A stretch of 64,000 nt of DNA, from NCBI GenBank assembly GCA_965601485.1, contig OZ271846.1, forward strand, positions 434,001-498,000, in the 5' to 3' direction. The position numbers and the translations under genes were made by a program. Numbering within the stretch: position 1 is the stretch's first letter; each line of letters opens with the position of its first letter. Below the pieces are notes generated by a model. The model was not told the DNA's origin. It saw nothing but the letters and a program-made list of their open reading frames with translations, and ran no database searches. This document shows positions 27,463 through 37,844 of this stretch, piece after piece. Origin of the DNA: Methylotenera_A aquatica (GTDB taxonomy: Bacteria > Pseudomonadota > Gammaproteobacteria > Burkholderiales > Methylophilaceae).

Positions 27463-28713
27463 ATGTTTAAACCACCATACTTTGTATGGATTTTATTCGC
27501 CATATTTATCTTTAATAGTGGGATATTGCATGCGGAAACCATCCCGCACGAAGATAGATTAACGGTCGACAATTCACTTACCCTACACAGTTTAATTGAG
27601 CAAGCACTACCACATTACCCAAGCAGTCAGTTGTTAAACGCTAAAAAAATAGAGCTAGAAGCGCGTCAAATTCAGGCCAAAAGCTTGCTGCCAGGTGCGG
27701 CCGCAGTGATATTGCGCAATCAGAATGATCGGCTGTTAAGCCGTAATGGTGAAACCGAATGGGAGGCTGGTGTAGAGTTGCCCATTTGGCTGAGTGGGCA
27801 ACGCAAGGCGCGTGAGGCAATAGCAACGGTTTCAGAAAAAAATATCAATACTGATGTGCAGAATATGCGTTTGCAACTGACAGGCATGGTGCGCGATGCT
27901 TTGTGGGATATTCAACTCATGCAAGGCTTGGCAGATATTGCGCAATCAAAACATGCGTCTGCAAGCCAGTTGCAAGCCGATATTGAAAAGCGCGTGAAAC
28001 TTGGTGATTTGGCGCAAAAAGATGCTTTGATTGCGCAAACCGAGACTTTGCAAGCCGAATCAGAATTAATTGAAGCTCAAGCGCAATTACAACATGCCAA
28101 ATTTCGCTATATCAATCTGACTGGCCTAAAAACAATACCCACTGATTTTACTGAAAAGCAATCTGCTAAAAGCGAATTAGATGATGCTCACCCCGCCTTG
28201 CAAGATGCTAACGGCCTCATTGAATTAAGTGCAGAGAGGCGCAACTTAGCACAAATAGAAACGCGCGATAACCCTACCCTCACATTAGGCACACGTAGCC
28301 TACGCGGCGCAAGCGATACCGAATACAACAATAGTATAGGTATTACCTTGAATATTCCTTTGCAAGCAGAAACGCGCAATGCACCATTGCGCGCGGCAGC
28401 TGAAATGCAATATAGCGAGAGCCAAGTGAATTTAAGTCAGTTAAAAATCTTACTTGAAGCCGCTATGCACGAATCTAAACATAATTTAGAAGTAGGTGTG
28501 TTGCAACTTGATGTGTTGACAAAACAAGATGCGATTGCAGAACAAAGCTTAAGCATCGCACGCAAAGCGTTTCAATTGGGTGAGCTTGATTTAAGTGATT
28601 TAATACGTATTCAAACACAGGCTTTTAATGCCGCTCGCACTTTAAAAAACCAACAAATTCAACAACTTTGGAACACTGCGCGTTACAACCAAGCAGTGGG
28701 AGAATTACCATGA
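27463..28713 (+). CDS. czcC: CzcC-like outer-membrane efflux protein (TolC family)
   Basis: Outer-membrane channel of a tripartite heavy-metal pump. Seen: signal peptide cleaved near residue 24 (ILHA-ET), long alternating coiled-coil helices typical of TolC/OEP proteins, 416 aa. AAGGAG precedes the ATG. It overlaps the adaptor gene by ATGA, followed by the RND pump gene, so the C-B-A order of czc/cus/ncc operons is kept. Confidence 0.9.
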   Translation: MFKPPYFVWILFAIFIFNSGILHAETIPHEDRLTVDNSLTLHSLIEQALPHYPSSQLLNAKKIELEARQIQAKSLLPGAAAVILRNQNDRLLSRNGETEWEAGVELPIWLSGQRKAREAIATVSEKNINTDVQNMRLQLTGMVRDALWDIQLMQGLADIAQSKHASASQLQADIEKRVKLGDLAQKDALIAQTETLQAESELIEAQAQLQHAKFRYINLTGLKTIPTDFTEKQSAKSELDDAHPALQDANGLIELSAERRNLAQIETRDNPTLTLGTRSLRGASDTEYNNSIGITLNIPLQAETRNAPLRAAAEMQYSESQVNLSQLKILLEAAMHESKHNLEVGVLQLDVLTKQDAIAEQSLSIARKAFQLGELDLSDLIRIQTQAFNAARTLKNQQIQQLWNTARYNQAVGELP

Positions 28714-29813
28714 AAATAATGATCTACATTGTATTTTTTGCAATATTGAGTGGCCAAGCATTGGCTGCTGACATGATTAAAATGACGCCATTGCAACAGA
28801 AAAATTTAAGCATTAAAACGGTTCAGTTGAAAACTGTTACGAATATAGTAGGTCAAGCCTACCCTGCTGAAGTGGTGGTGCCCGTGAATCAGATAAGGAT
28901 GGTGAGTAGTGCTTACGCTGGCTTAATTGACCAATTGCAAGTCACTGCTGGTCAAACGGTAAAAAAAGGGCAGGTGCTGGCGCATATTAGCAGCCCAGAG
29001 CTTATTACTATGCAACGCGAGTATTTGCAAAGCAGCGCACAAAAACGCTTGGCGCAGCAATCATTAGACCGTGATGTGGCTTTGTTTAAAGATGGCATCA
29101 TTGCCGAAAAACGCTTACAAGGCACACAAAATAGCCATGTTGAGGCGGCAGCCCAAACTAATGAACACCGCCAGTTACTTAAATTTTCTGGTATGAGTGA
29201 TGGTGCAATTAATCAGCTTGAAAAAGGTGGCCGCTATCAAAGTGGCATGACATTGGTTGCGCCTATATCTGGTGTAGTGTTAGAGCAGATGGCAACGCAA
29301 GGGCAGCGTATTGACGCGGTTACCCCATTATTAAAAATTGCGCAACTTAACCCACTTTGGGTAGAAATTCATGTGCCATTAGCAGATATTAAAAGCAGTA
29401 ATATTAAAAAAGGAGCGGTAGTGAATATTAAAGGGTTGGACGCAACAGGCTCAGTGATTGCCATGCTGCCCAGTATGCGTAGCCAAGACCAAACCGCTAT
29501 TGTGCGTGTAGAAGTAAAACAAGGTGCAGAGAACCTGTTCCCCAGCCAAATGGTGGATGCCATGATTGTGCCGAACAACACTGAAAACAGCTTTACAGTA
29601 CCTAGCAGTGCCTTGGTCAATTCAAAATCGCGCGTCGTTGTGTTTGTACAGGCTAGCAATGGTTTTGAAGCACGGGAAGTCAAAATATTAAACACACAAG
29701 GCGAAACAAGCGCGATAACGGGGGAGTTCAACGGCACAGAAAAAGTAGCTATCACAGGTACAGCCACCATTAAAGGCAGTTGGCTTGGTATGGGAGGATT
29801 AGAGGATGAATAA
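28710..29813 (+). CDS. czcB: Periplasmic adaptor (CzcB-like membrane fusion protein)
   Basis: Links the RND pump to the outer-membrane channel. Seen: signal peptide ending ALAA near residue 20, barrel-sandwich/lipoyl halves (GLIDQLQVTAGQTVKKGQ near 65-85 and LVAPISGVVLEQ near 185-200) around a helical hairpin, 367 aa. The start at 28710 gives an ATGA overlap with czcC. The 3' end overlaps the pump gene by 8 nt. No His-rich N-terminal extension of the kind seen in CzcB of CH34 is present. Confidence 0.9.
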   Translation: MKIMIYIVFFAILSGQALAADMIKMTPLQQKNLSIKTVQLKTVTNIVGQAYPAEVVVPVNQIRMVSSAYAGLIDQLQVTAGQTVKKGQVLAHISSPELITMQREYLQSSAQKRLAQQSLDRDVALFKDGIIAEKRLQGTQNSHVEAAAQTNEHRQLLKFSGMSDGAINQLEKGGRYQSGMTLVAPISGVVLEQMATQGQRIDAVTPLLKIAQLNPLWVEIHVPLADIKSSNIKKGAVVNIKGLDATGSVIAMLPSMRSQDQTAIVRVEVKQGAENLFPSQMVDAMIVPNNTENSFTVPSSALVNSKSRVVVFVQASNGFEAREVKILNTQGETSAITGEFNGTEKVAITGTATIKGSWLGMGGLEDE

Positions 29814-32800
29814 GCTCATTGAATTCTCGCTTAAAAATCCGTTACTCATCATCATACTTACAGTCTGCTTGATTGGCGGTGGTCTATATGCAGCCAAAGA
29901 GCTACCGATTGATGCGTTTCCCGATGTAGCAAGCACGCAGGTAAAAATTATCATGAAATCACCTGGCTTAACGCCAGAAGAAATAGAGGCACGCATTACT
30001 GCGCCGATTGAGGTTGAGTTATTGGGCTTGCCTAATCAAACTATGCTGCGTTCGGTAGCCAAATATGGCTTAACTGATATTACGATTGATTTTGCTGATG
30101 GCACCGACATTTATTGGGCACGTAACCAAGTGGCCGAACGCATTAATGCGGTACGAGGCGATCTACCAAGTGACGCCACTGGCGGAATTGCGGCGATGAC
30201 CACGCCTTTGGGTGAAATGCTGATGTTTACAGTAGAAGGTGGTGGTTTAAACTTAACCGAGCAACGCAGCTTGCTAGATTGGGTGATACGCCCACAATTA
30301 CGCGCGCTAGAGGGCGTGGCCGATGTTAACGCACTGGGCGGCAAAGCCAAAACCTTTGAAGTAACTCCTAATTTAAGCGCCATGCAAGCACGGGGCATTA
30401 CGCTGGATAGCCTACAAACTGCCCTAGAAACTAATAACCGTAACGACGGTGCAGGGCGATTAAGTCAAGGTGAAGAAGCCATTATTGTGCGCTCAGAAGG
30501 ACGCATTAACTCGATAGATGATATTTTAAATACAGTGGTAAAAGCTGAAACAGGCTCAATGGTGAGAGTGAAAGACATTGCCAGCGTGAATATAAGCTTT
30601 ATGACACGTAACGGCGCGGTAAGCCATAACGGCCAAGGTGAAGTGGTTGAAGGCTTGGTGTTGGGTTTGCGCGGTGCTAATGCACAAAAACTAGTTAAAG
30701 GTGTGGCTGCTAAACTGGCTGAAATTGAGCCTACTTTACCAAAAGGTGTGAAACTCAACATTTTTTATAATCGCGGCAGTTTGGTAGACCGTGCCATTCA
30801 TGGTGTTTCAAAAGCCATGGTTGAAGCAATTGTATTGGTGATGGTGCTGCTGATGTTGTTTTTAGGTAATATTCGCGCTGCGCTAACTGTCGCCTTGGTG
30901 TTACCGCTTTCTGCCCTAGTGACTTTTATGTTAATGCGCTATTTTGGTATTAGCGCTAATTTAATGAGTTTGGGTGGTCTAACCATTGCCATTGGTATGC
31001 TGGTAGATGCTGCCGTGGTCGTGGTTGAAAATGTAGAATCTAAACTGGCCGAACACCACGTTGGCACTACATCCAAGCGGGAGTTAGTTTTACACGCGGT
31101 AAAAGAAGTCAGTGTACCTGTATTGTCAGGCATTGCCATTATTATTATCGTGTTCTTACCGCTACTCACCTTACAAGGCTTAGAAGGTAAGTTTTTTGCG
31201 CCCGTAGCACTCACCATTGTGTTTGCGCTAGCAGCTTCGCTGGTGCTTTCACTTACGGTTATTCCAGTATTCGCAGCCATGCTGTTAAGTACCAAGCAAC
31301 ACCAAGAGCCTTGGTTGGTGAGGCACGCAACGCGACTTTACATGCCTGCATTAAAGTGGGCTTTAAGTCACAGCAAACTGGTCATTACCATCGCGATGGT
31401 TTTGTTGTTGGTTACAGCGGGCGTTTACACGCAAATTGGTAAAACCTTTATGCCGACGATGGATGAAGGCGATATTATTTTAGGCACAGAAAAACTGCCC
31501 TCTATTACTTTAGCGCAAAGTATTGCGGTTGATACTGCTGTGCAGGCGGCTGTTTTAAAAAACGTGCCAGAAGTGGCGCAAGTGGTGTCGCGTGCAGGCT
31601 CTGATGAGTTGGGTTTAGACCCCATGGGCTTAAATCAAACCGATAATTTTGTTATATTAAAACCGCGCGACCAATGGCGCACGCAAAATAAAGAAGACAT
31701 TATTACCAACCTGCGCGAGGTCATGGCTAATTTTGCAGGGATTGATTACAGTTTTACCCAGCCCATTGATATGCGTGTGAATGAGATGATTTTAGGCGTA
31801 CGTGGTGATTTGGCAATTAAAGTATATGGGGCTGATTTAAAAGTATTAGAAACTAAAGCTGAACAAATCAAAACCATACTAGAAGGCATTAACGGTGCAA
31901 AAGATGTCTATACTCCACAAAACAGTGGTGTGCAGTATTTTCAAGTGAATATTGATCGCGAAAAAGCTGGAAGGCTGGGTTTCGATATTATGCACATTCA
32001 AGATGCGCTACGCATGCAAGTGGAAGGCTTACAGCTTGGCATCGTGCAAGAGGCAGACCGTCGCACGCCTTTAGTCATAAAAGGTGCAGAAAGCTTGCGC
32101 CTCTCACCTGCTGATTTTGCCAATATTCGCATTACGTCTAATGATGGCGTGAGCGTACCACTGGCCACTTTGGCAAAATTAGAGCGCGTAGAAGGCCCCG
32201 TGAAAATCGACCGTGAACGTGCCAGCCGCATGGTAGTCATCACAAGTAATGTGGAAGGACGTGATTTGGTGAGCTTTGTAGAAGATGCTAAACAAAAAAT
32301 CACCGCCCAAGTCAAGTTTGAAACGGGCTATCGCATTCAATTTGGCGGACAATTCGAGAACCAACAACGTGCTGCAACTAGGCTTTCGATTGTGATACCT
32401 ATCGCGATACTGCTGATTTTTGTGCTGCTGTTCTCTACTTTTCACTCTATTAAACAAACCATACTCATTTTAGCTAACATTCCATTTGCGATGATAGGCG
32501 GTGTATTTGCACTGTGGATTTCTGGAGAGTATTTATCTGTACCCGCCTCGGTAGGTTTTATCGCATTGTTGGGTATTGCAGTGTTGAATGGCGTAGTGAT
32601 GATGAGCTATTTTAATCAACTTGAGGCATCAGGCATGGCATTGAAAGAAGTGGTCATGGAAGGGGCTAAACGCAGGTTACGACCAGTATTGATGACGGCT
32701 ACTATTGCAGCCTTTGGCTTAGTGCCACTATTATTTGCGACTGGGCCAGGCTCTGAAATTCAAAAACCGTTAGCTATTGTCGTGATTGGTGGATTAATCA

Positions 32801-32865
32801 CAAGTACTTTGTTGACGCTCATATTATTACCTATGTTTTACAGTATGATTAAAAGTAAAAATTAG
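29806..32865 (+). CDS. czcA: Heavy-metal RND efflux pump (CzcA/CusA family)
   Basis: Proton-driven inner-membrane pump, 1019 aa, 12 membrane segments expected. Seen: N-terminal DVASTQVKIIMKSPGLTPEE, periplasmic TDITIDFADGTDIYWARNQV typical of HME-RND proteins, and the TM4 acidic motif GMLVDAAVVVVEN near residue 398. That motif differs from the DFGxxxDGAxxMVEN form of Zn/Co/Cd CzcA, so the metal is uncertain. Neighbouring CDF and CadA genes favour Zn/Cd/Co (inference). Confidence 0.93.
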   Translation: MNKLIEFSLKNPLLIIILTVCLIGGGLYAAKELPIDAFPDVASTQVKIIMKSPGLTPEEIEARITAPIEVELLGLPNQTMLRSVAKYGLTDITIDFADGTDIYWARNQVAERINAVRGDLPSDATGGIAAMTTPLGEMLMFTVEGGGLNLTEQRSLLDWVIRPQLRALEGVADVNALGGKAKTFEVTPNLSAMQARGITLDSLQTALETNNRNDGAGRLSQGEEAIIVRSEGRINSIDDILNTVVKAETGSMVRVKDIASVNISFMTRNGAVSHNGQGEVVEGLVLGLRGANAQKLVKGVAAKLAEIEPTLPKGVKLNIFYNRGSLVDRAIHGVSKAMVEAIVLVMVLLMLFLGNIRAALTVALVLPLSALVTFMLMRYFGISANLMSLGGLTIAIGMLVDAAVVVVENVESKLAEHHVGTTSKRELVLHAVKEVSVPVLSGIAIIIIVFLPLLTLQGLEGKFFAPVALTIVFALAASLVLSLTVIPVFAAMLLSTKQHQEPWLVRHATRLYMPALKWALSHSKLVITIAMVLLLVTAGVYTQIGKTFMPTMDEGDIILGTEKLPSITLAQSIAVDTAVQAAVLKNVPEVAQVVSRAGSDELGLDPMGLNQTDNFVILKPRDQWRTQNKEDIITNLREVMANFAGIDYSFTQPIDMRVNEMILGVRGDLAIKVYGADLKVLETKAEQIKTILEGINGAKDVYTPQNSGVQYFQVNIDREKAGRLGFDIMHIQDALRMQVEGLQLGIVQEADRRTPLVIKGAESLRLSPADFANIRITSNDGVSVPLATLAKLERVEGPVKIDRERASRMVVITSNVEGRDLVSFVEDAKQKITAQVKFETGYRIQFGGQFENQQRAATRLSIVIPIAILLIFVLLFSTFHSIKQTILILANIPFAMIGGVFALWISGEYLSVPASVGFIALLGIAVLNGVVMMSYFNQLEASGMALKEVVMEGAKRRLRPVLMTATIAAFGLVPLLFATGPGSEIQKPLAIVVIGGLITSTLLTLILLPMFYSMIKSKN

Positions 32866-32925
32866 CGGAATCAACACATGTCTAATATATCATTATTTAT
32901 GAGTCATCTTAAAAGGGAATGAGTG

Positions 32926-33255
32926 ATGCTGATATTCAAAACGATGCTGCTTTTTATGTTAACAGCATTGGCAGAAATTATTGGGTGTTATTTGCCGTAT
33001 CTTTGGTTTCGTAAAAGTCAGTCTGTTTGGCTTTTGTTGCCTGCATCAGTCAGCCTAGTTATTTTTGTATGGCTATTGACCTTGCACCCTGCGGCAAGTG
33101 GTCGCGTTTATGCAGCCTATGGCGGAGTTTATGTCGCAGTTTCATTGCTGTGGCTGAGTGTTGTGGATGGTGTAAAGTTGTCAACTTATGATTGGGTAGG
33201 GGCAGGTCTTGCTTTATCAGGAATGGCAGTAATTGCTGCAGGCTGGCGCACTTAA
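32926..33255 (+). CDS. YnfA/UPF0060-like small membrane protein
   Basis: 109 aa with four membrane segments, matching the YnfA/UPF0060 small-multidrug-resistance-like family (AEIIGCYLPYLWFRK, ASGRVYAAYGGVYV, GMAVIAAGW). The start at 32926 is preferred to a GTG 3 nt earlier because AGGGA sits 7 nt upstream. It lies in the metal-efflux cluster; the substrate is unknown. Confidence 0.88.
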   Translation: MLIFKTMLLFMLTALAEIIGCYLPYLWFRKSQSVWLLLPASVSLVIFVWLLTLHPAASGRVYAAYGGVYVAVSLLWLSVVDGVKLSTYDWVGAGLALSGMAVIAAGWRT

Positions 33256-33303
33256 TAGAGCGCGCTAAACACATTCATTTTTACTTTATGAAAGAAATAC
33301 CAT

Positions 33304-34233
33304 ATGTCAGGTTCACATGCACACGGCGCAGGAATATCCAGTAATAAAATGTGGTTCGCTACCGCAATCACATTCGCCTTTTGTTTAGGCGAAGCGCTCA
33401 TTGGATACAAATCTAACAGCCTCGCACTGATGGCGGATGCTGGTCATAACTTTGCTGATAGCTTGGCGTTGGCATTATCTGCATTTGCGTTATGGGTGGC
33501 CACCAAACCAGCAGATAATAAACGAACTTTTGGTTATCACCGTGTAGGTATTCTTGCAGCACTAGTCAATGCAGTTGGTTTAGCCGTCATGGCAGTTGTA
33601 ATTTTTTGGGAAGCAATTCAGCGCTTACAAACTCCGGAGCACGTGCAAAGCACACCGATGATATGGGTAGCATTGTTAGCGATTATATTGAACTCGGGTA
33701 TTGCTTGGTGGCTTGCTTCAGCTGCAAAAGAAGACTTGAATATCCGCAGTGCTTATTTACATATGTTGGGTGATGCTGCTGCCTCATTAGGTGTAGTCAT
33801 TGCAGGTATTATCATCGCTTTCACAAGCTGGTTTATCGCCGACCCCATTGTATCTATCATCTTTGCATTGCTGGTGCTATGGAGTTCATGGAGTATCTTC
33901 ACTGAATCGATTCAAATGTTGCTGGAAGGTATCCCTGTTGGTATGGAGTTGAATCAAGTGGAACAAGCGATTCGAGAAGTAAAAGGTGTTCTAGATGTAC
34001 ATGATTTACATGTATGGACCGTTTCATCAGGATTGATTGCATGCAATTGTCACATCCTAGTCGCAGAGCAAAGTGTAAGTGCTGCCCAGAAAATTCAAGC
34101 AGAAGTAGCTCATGAATTAGAACATGACTACAAGATAAGCCATTCAACGATTCAAATTGAAGTTGAGGATTGTGGCGGACATGATCATACAACGCAAAGT
34201 GACCATGAGCACGAACATAAACATGCACATTAA
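33304..34233 (+). CDS. czcD: Cation diffusion facilitator (CzcD-like Zn/Cd exporter)
   Basis: Six-TM metal/proton antiporter, 309 aa. Seen: metal-site motifs HNFAD in TM2 (about residues 48-52) and HMLGD in TM5 (about 152-156), a C-terminal cytoplasmic domain with LHVWTVSSG, and a His-rich tail ending EHEHKHAH. The two HxxxD-type sites indicate Zn2+/Cd2+ specificity. Follows the RND genes and precedes cadA, all on the same strand. Confidence 0.93.
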   Translation: MSGSHAHGAGISSNKMWFATAITFAFCLGEALIGYKSNSLALMADAGHNFADSLALALSAFALWVATKPADNKRTFGYHRVGILAALVNAVGLAVMAVVIFWEAIQRLQTPEHVQSTPMIWVALLAIILNSGIAWWLASAAKEDLNIRSAYLHMLGDAAASLGVVIAGIIIAFTSWFIADPIVSIIFALLVLWSSWSIFTESIQMLLEGIPVGMELNQVEQAIREVKGVLDVHDLHVWTVSSGLIACNCHILVAEQSVSAAQKIQAEVAHELEHDYKISHSTIQIEVEDCGGHDHTTQSDHEHEHKHAH

Positions 34234-34269
34234 TGAGTATCTAAGGCTCTTCACAAAAGTCCCAACATC

Positions 34270-36690
34270 ATGAGTGAAGTTCACAATCATATTGTTGCGC
34301 CACCTGAAAAGGTAGGGTCTTCAACCGAAGCTATTTCCAATTTACTTACGCTACGCATTGAGAAAATGTGTTGTCCGACAGAAGAGTCTTTAATACGTCA
34401 CAAGCTTGAGAAAATGAATGGTGTTGAAGGTCTTGATTTCAATCTCATACAACGAAAACTGACTATAAGACACTATTTACAGGACTCTGAATCTATTATT
34501 GCCGCAGTCGCCGCACTTGGCATGGAACCTGTCGTCGAAAATGCACCTATTTCGCCAACAGGAAGCTCACAAGCTATTTTTATCATCAACAATATGGACT
34601 GCCCAACCGAAGAGGCGTTGATTCGTAATAAGCTATCCACGATGAATGGTATTACCGAGTTAGATTTCAATCTAATGCAACGTAAGCTGACGGTTACTCA
34701 TACGTTAGGGAGGTCTGATGCGATCAAACAAGCTTTAATTGCAATAGATATGCATGCCGTACTCTTGGTAGCAGCAGTAGAAGCACAGTCAGATGACACG
34801 CCACCTCCAAATTCACAGAAAAAATGGTGGTTATTAGGCCTTGGTGGAATTGCAGCAATTTTAGCTGAAGTGATTGCATGGACTGGTGGTTCGGGTAAGT
34901 CTTGGCCTGTCGTGGTGCTCGCACTATTTGCTATTGCCGTCAGTGGTACTAGCACTTATAAAAAAGGCTGGATTGCGCTCAAAAACTTCAATTTGAATAT
35001 CAATGCATTGATGTCAATTGCAGTCACTGGTGCTGTTTTAATTGAGCAATGGCCAGAAGCGGCGATGGTTATGGTGCTATTTACGCTTGCTGAGATGATA
35101 GAAACATTGTCGTTGGACCGCGCACGTCACGCTATCCGTGGCTTGATGGAAATGACCCCTGATAAGGCAAACGTCTTACAGGCTGATGGCACTTGGAAAG
35201 AATTAGAAGCTGCGACAATTAGCATTGGCATGATTGCCCGTGTAGCGCCAGGTGAGCGTATTCCATTAGATGGAGAATTGACTAAGGGGCAGTCATCAGT
35301 TAATCAGGCGCCAATTACTGGTGAAAGCATCCCCATCGCTAAATCTATAGGTGACAAGGTCTTTGCTGGCACTATCAATGAAACTGGCTCTTTTGAATAT
35401 CGTATCACCGCAGGACAAACCGACTCAACACTGTCACGCATTATCCGTGCAGTAGAAGATGCCCAAGGCAGTCGCGCACCCACGCAACGTTTTGTCGATA
35501 GTTTTGCCCAGATATATACACCGATTGTATTCATTTTGGCCTTAGGGATTTCAGTTGTGCCGCCACTCTTGTTCGGATTGGAGTGGTTTCCATGGATTTA
35601 TAAGGCGCTTGTGCTATTAGTGATTGCCTGCCCATGTGCGTTGGTCGTCTCAACACCTGTGACAGTCGTGAGCGGTTTAGCAGCAGCAGCAAAAGCTGGG
35701 ATTCTGATTAAGGGTGGTGTCTATCTTGAAGAAGGTCGAAAACTAAAGTCTTTGGCATTAGATAAAACAGGTACCATTACACAAGGTAAACCAGTTGTGA
35801 CCGATATCATTGCTTTAAATGGTGAGCAGAAGGTTGCGTTATCTTTTGCTGCAGCGCTGGCTGACCGTTCTGACCACCCCGTCTCAACTGCCATCAGTCA
35901 GCACTGGAAATCACTCCTAGATGCCAATTTACTGCTTGAGGTTGCTAACTTCGAAGCAATCACAGGGCGTGGTGTTAAAGGTCTAATTAATAATCATTGG
36001 TATAACTTGGGTAACCATCGTTTAGTAGAAGAGCTGGGCATTTGTAATGCAGAAACCGAAGCTGCCTTAAGTAAATTGGAAGCTGAAGGTAAAACAGTAA
36101 TCGTGATTTGTAATGAAACAACGCCCCTTGCAGTGATTGCTGTAGCTGATACAGTTCGTGAAACAAGTCTTCAAGCCATTGTTGAATTACATGCCTTAGG
36201 TATTCGTACCTTAATGTTGACAGGAGATAACGACCTCACAGCAAAAGCAATCGCCAAAAGCGTTGGAATTGATGATGCCAGAGGCAGTTTATTACCTGAA
36301 GATAAGCTCTCTGTCATTAATGAAGAGTTAGGCAAATATGGCACCGTAGGTATGGTAGGTGATGGCATCAATGATGCCCCTGCGCTGGCCAAATCTAGTA
36401 TTGGTTTTGCGATGGGGGCTGCTGGTACTGATACTGCTCTAGAGACAGCGGATGTGGCATTAATGGATGACGATTTACGCAAAATTCCACAATTTATCAA
36501 GTTAAGTATGAAAGCGGCTGGGATTTTGAAACAAAATATCATCATCGCCTTAAGTATCAAGGCTGTATTCTTGGTACTCGCTTTTATGGGCATTGCGACA
36601 CTTTGGATGGCAGTATTTGCCGATATGGGAGCAAGTTTGATTGTGGTTTTTAATGGATTACGGCTTTTGCGACACAGTAAAACGATTTAA
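34270..36690 (+). CDS. cadA: CadA-type heavy-metal P1B-ATPase
   Basis: Exports Zn2+/Cd2+/Pb2+ from the cytosol. Seen: two tandem N-terminal metal-binding-like domains carrying CCPTEE (about residues 35-40) and DCPTEE (about 115-120) rather than the CxxC of copper HMAs; the CPC membrane motif near 454; phosphorylation site DKTGT near 498; SDHP near 538; and GDGINDAP near 697. Length is 806 aa, long because of the duplicated N-terminal domain. The two domains share a KMNG-type linker, IRHKLEKMNGVEGLDFNL versus IRNKLSTMNGITELDFNL, so one probably arose by duplication. Confidence 0.95.
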   Translation: MSEVHNHIVAPPEKVGSSTEAISNLLTLRIEKMCCPTEESLIRHKLEKMNGVEGLDFNLIQRKLTIRHYLQDSESIIAAVAALGMEPVVENAPISPTGSSQAIFIINNMDCPTEEALIRNKLSTMNGITELDFNLMQRKLTVTHTLGRSDAIKQALIAIDMHAVLLVAAVEAQSDDTPPPNSQKKWWLLGLGGIAAILAEVIAWTGGSGKSWPVVVLALFAIAVSGTSTYKKGWIALKNFNLNINALMSIAVTGAVLIEQWPEAAMVMVLFTLAEMIETLSLDRARHAIRGLMEMTPDKANVLQADGTWKELEAATISIGMIARVAPGERIPLDGELTKGQSSVNQAPITGESIPIAKSIGDKVFAGTINETGSFEYRITAGQTDSTLSRIIRAVEDAQGSRAPTQRFVDSFAQIYTPIVFILALGISVVPPLLFGLEWFPWIYKALVLLVIACPCALVVSTPVTVVSGLAAAAKAGILIKGGVYLEEGRKLKSLALDKTGTITQGKPVVTDIIALNGEQKVALSFAAALADRSDHPVSTAISQHWKSLLDANLLLEVANFEAITGRGVKGLINNHWYNLGNHRLVEELGICNAETEAALSKLEAEGKTVIVICNETTPLAVIAVADTVRETSLQAIVELHALGIRTLMLTGDNDLTAKAIAKSVGIDDARGSLLPEDKLSVINEELGKYGTVGMVGDGINDAPALAKSSIGFAMGAAGTDTALETADVALMDDDLRKIPQFIKLSMKAAGILKQNIIIALSIKAVFLVLAFMGIATLWMAVFADMGASLIVVFNGLRLLRHSKTI

Positions 36691-36704
36691 TAGAGTATCT
36701 AAAA

Positions 36705-37739
36705 ATGTTAAAAAAAGGAATTTTAGCTGCGTTGGGCTCTGCTTTGCTATTTGGGGCAGGCACGCCACTTGCAAAATTACTACTCACGAATGTTAGCCCA
36801 TGGTTACTTGCAGGATTGTTGTATCTTGGTTCTGGTATTGGCTTAGCGTTATACCGTTTTATTATTCGCGCTCCATCAGTTAATTTACCACGTAAAGAAA
36901 TGGCTTGGTTTGCAGGTGCAATTATTTCAGGTGGGATTATCGCTCCAGTACTCTTAATGGCTGGTTTGTTAAATATGCCTGCATCAGGCGCGTCATTATT
37001 GCTGAATATGGAAGGTGTCTTCACAGCATTATTAGCATGGTTTGCTTTTAAAGAAAACTTTGATCGTCGCATTGCACTCGGTATGGCCTTAATTGTCATG
37101 GGCGCTTTAATCTTAGGGTGGCCAAGTGAAATAAGATTTTCTGGACTATGGCCAGCATTGGCTGTGTTAGGCGCATGCTTTGCTTGGGGTTTGGATAATA
37201 ACCTGACGCGTAAACTGTCTTTATCGGATGCTGCTTGGATTGCTTCTATTAAAGGGTTAATTGCTGGGTCAGTTAATTTGATGCTGGCGTTTGCGCTTAG
37301 TGCCGCTTTGCCATCCGTACCGAATGTCGCAGGAGCAATGATTGTTGGCTTTTTTGCCTACGGCGTAAGTCTTACATTATTTGTGATTGGATTACGTCAT
37401 TTAGGTACGGCGCGAACTGGTGCATACTTTTCAGTGGCTCCGTTCTTTGGTACGCTTCTAGCCATAGCACTGGGTGACCCAATTACTATACCGTTGATAT
37501 TAGCTGGACTTTTAATGGCTGCAGGGATCTGGCTGCATCTCAGCGAACATCATGAACATCTACACATGCACACCGAGATGGAGCATGAGCATGAACACGG
37601 TCATGATGAACATCATTTGCATACTCATGAATCTATAGAAGAAATGACCTTGACACATACTCACAAACACTCACATACAACTATGAGACACAGTCACCCA
37701 CATTATCCAGATAGTCATCATCAACATGGACATCATTAA
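36705..37739 (+). CDS. DMT/EamA-type transporter with His-rich tail
   Basis: Ten-TM drug/metabolite transporter (EamA repeats, about residues 1-280) followed by a cytoplasmic tail of about 60 residues in which roughly every third residue is His (EHHEHLHMHTEMEHEHEHGH, and the ending HHQHGHH). Position next to cadA and czcD together with the metal-binding tail suggests metal or metallophore transport. Members of this family are found in metal clusters, but the substrate has not been shown to my knowledge. Confidence 0.85.
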   Translation: MLKKGILAALGSALLFGAGTPLAKLLLTNVSPWLLAGLLYLGSGIGLALYRFIIRAPSVNLPRKEMAWFAGAIISGGIIAPVLLMAGLLNMPASGASLLLNMEGVFTALLAWFAFKENFDRRIALGMALIVMGALILGWPSEIRFSGLWPALAVLGACFAWGLDNNLTRKLSLSDAAWIASIKGLIAGSVNLMLAFALSAALPSVPNVAGAMIVGFFAYGVSLTLFVIGLRHLGTARTGAYFSVAPFFGTLLAIALGDPITIPLILAGLLMAAGIWLHLSEHHEHLHMHTEMEHEHEHGHDEHHLHTHESIEEMTLTHTHKHSHTTMRHSHPHYPDSHHQHGHH

Positions 37740-37844
37740 GTTTTTTTCAGAAGACCCTTGAGGTAGTTTAACAGTTTACACTAGGCTAAATGTTACGATT
37801 ATGAGTAATGTTCAAACCTAATAAGAATATAGAAACGGTTAATT

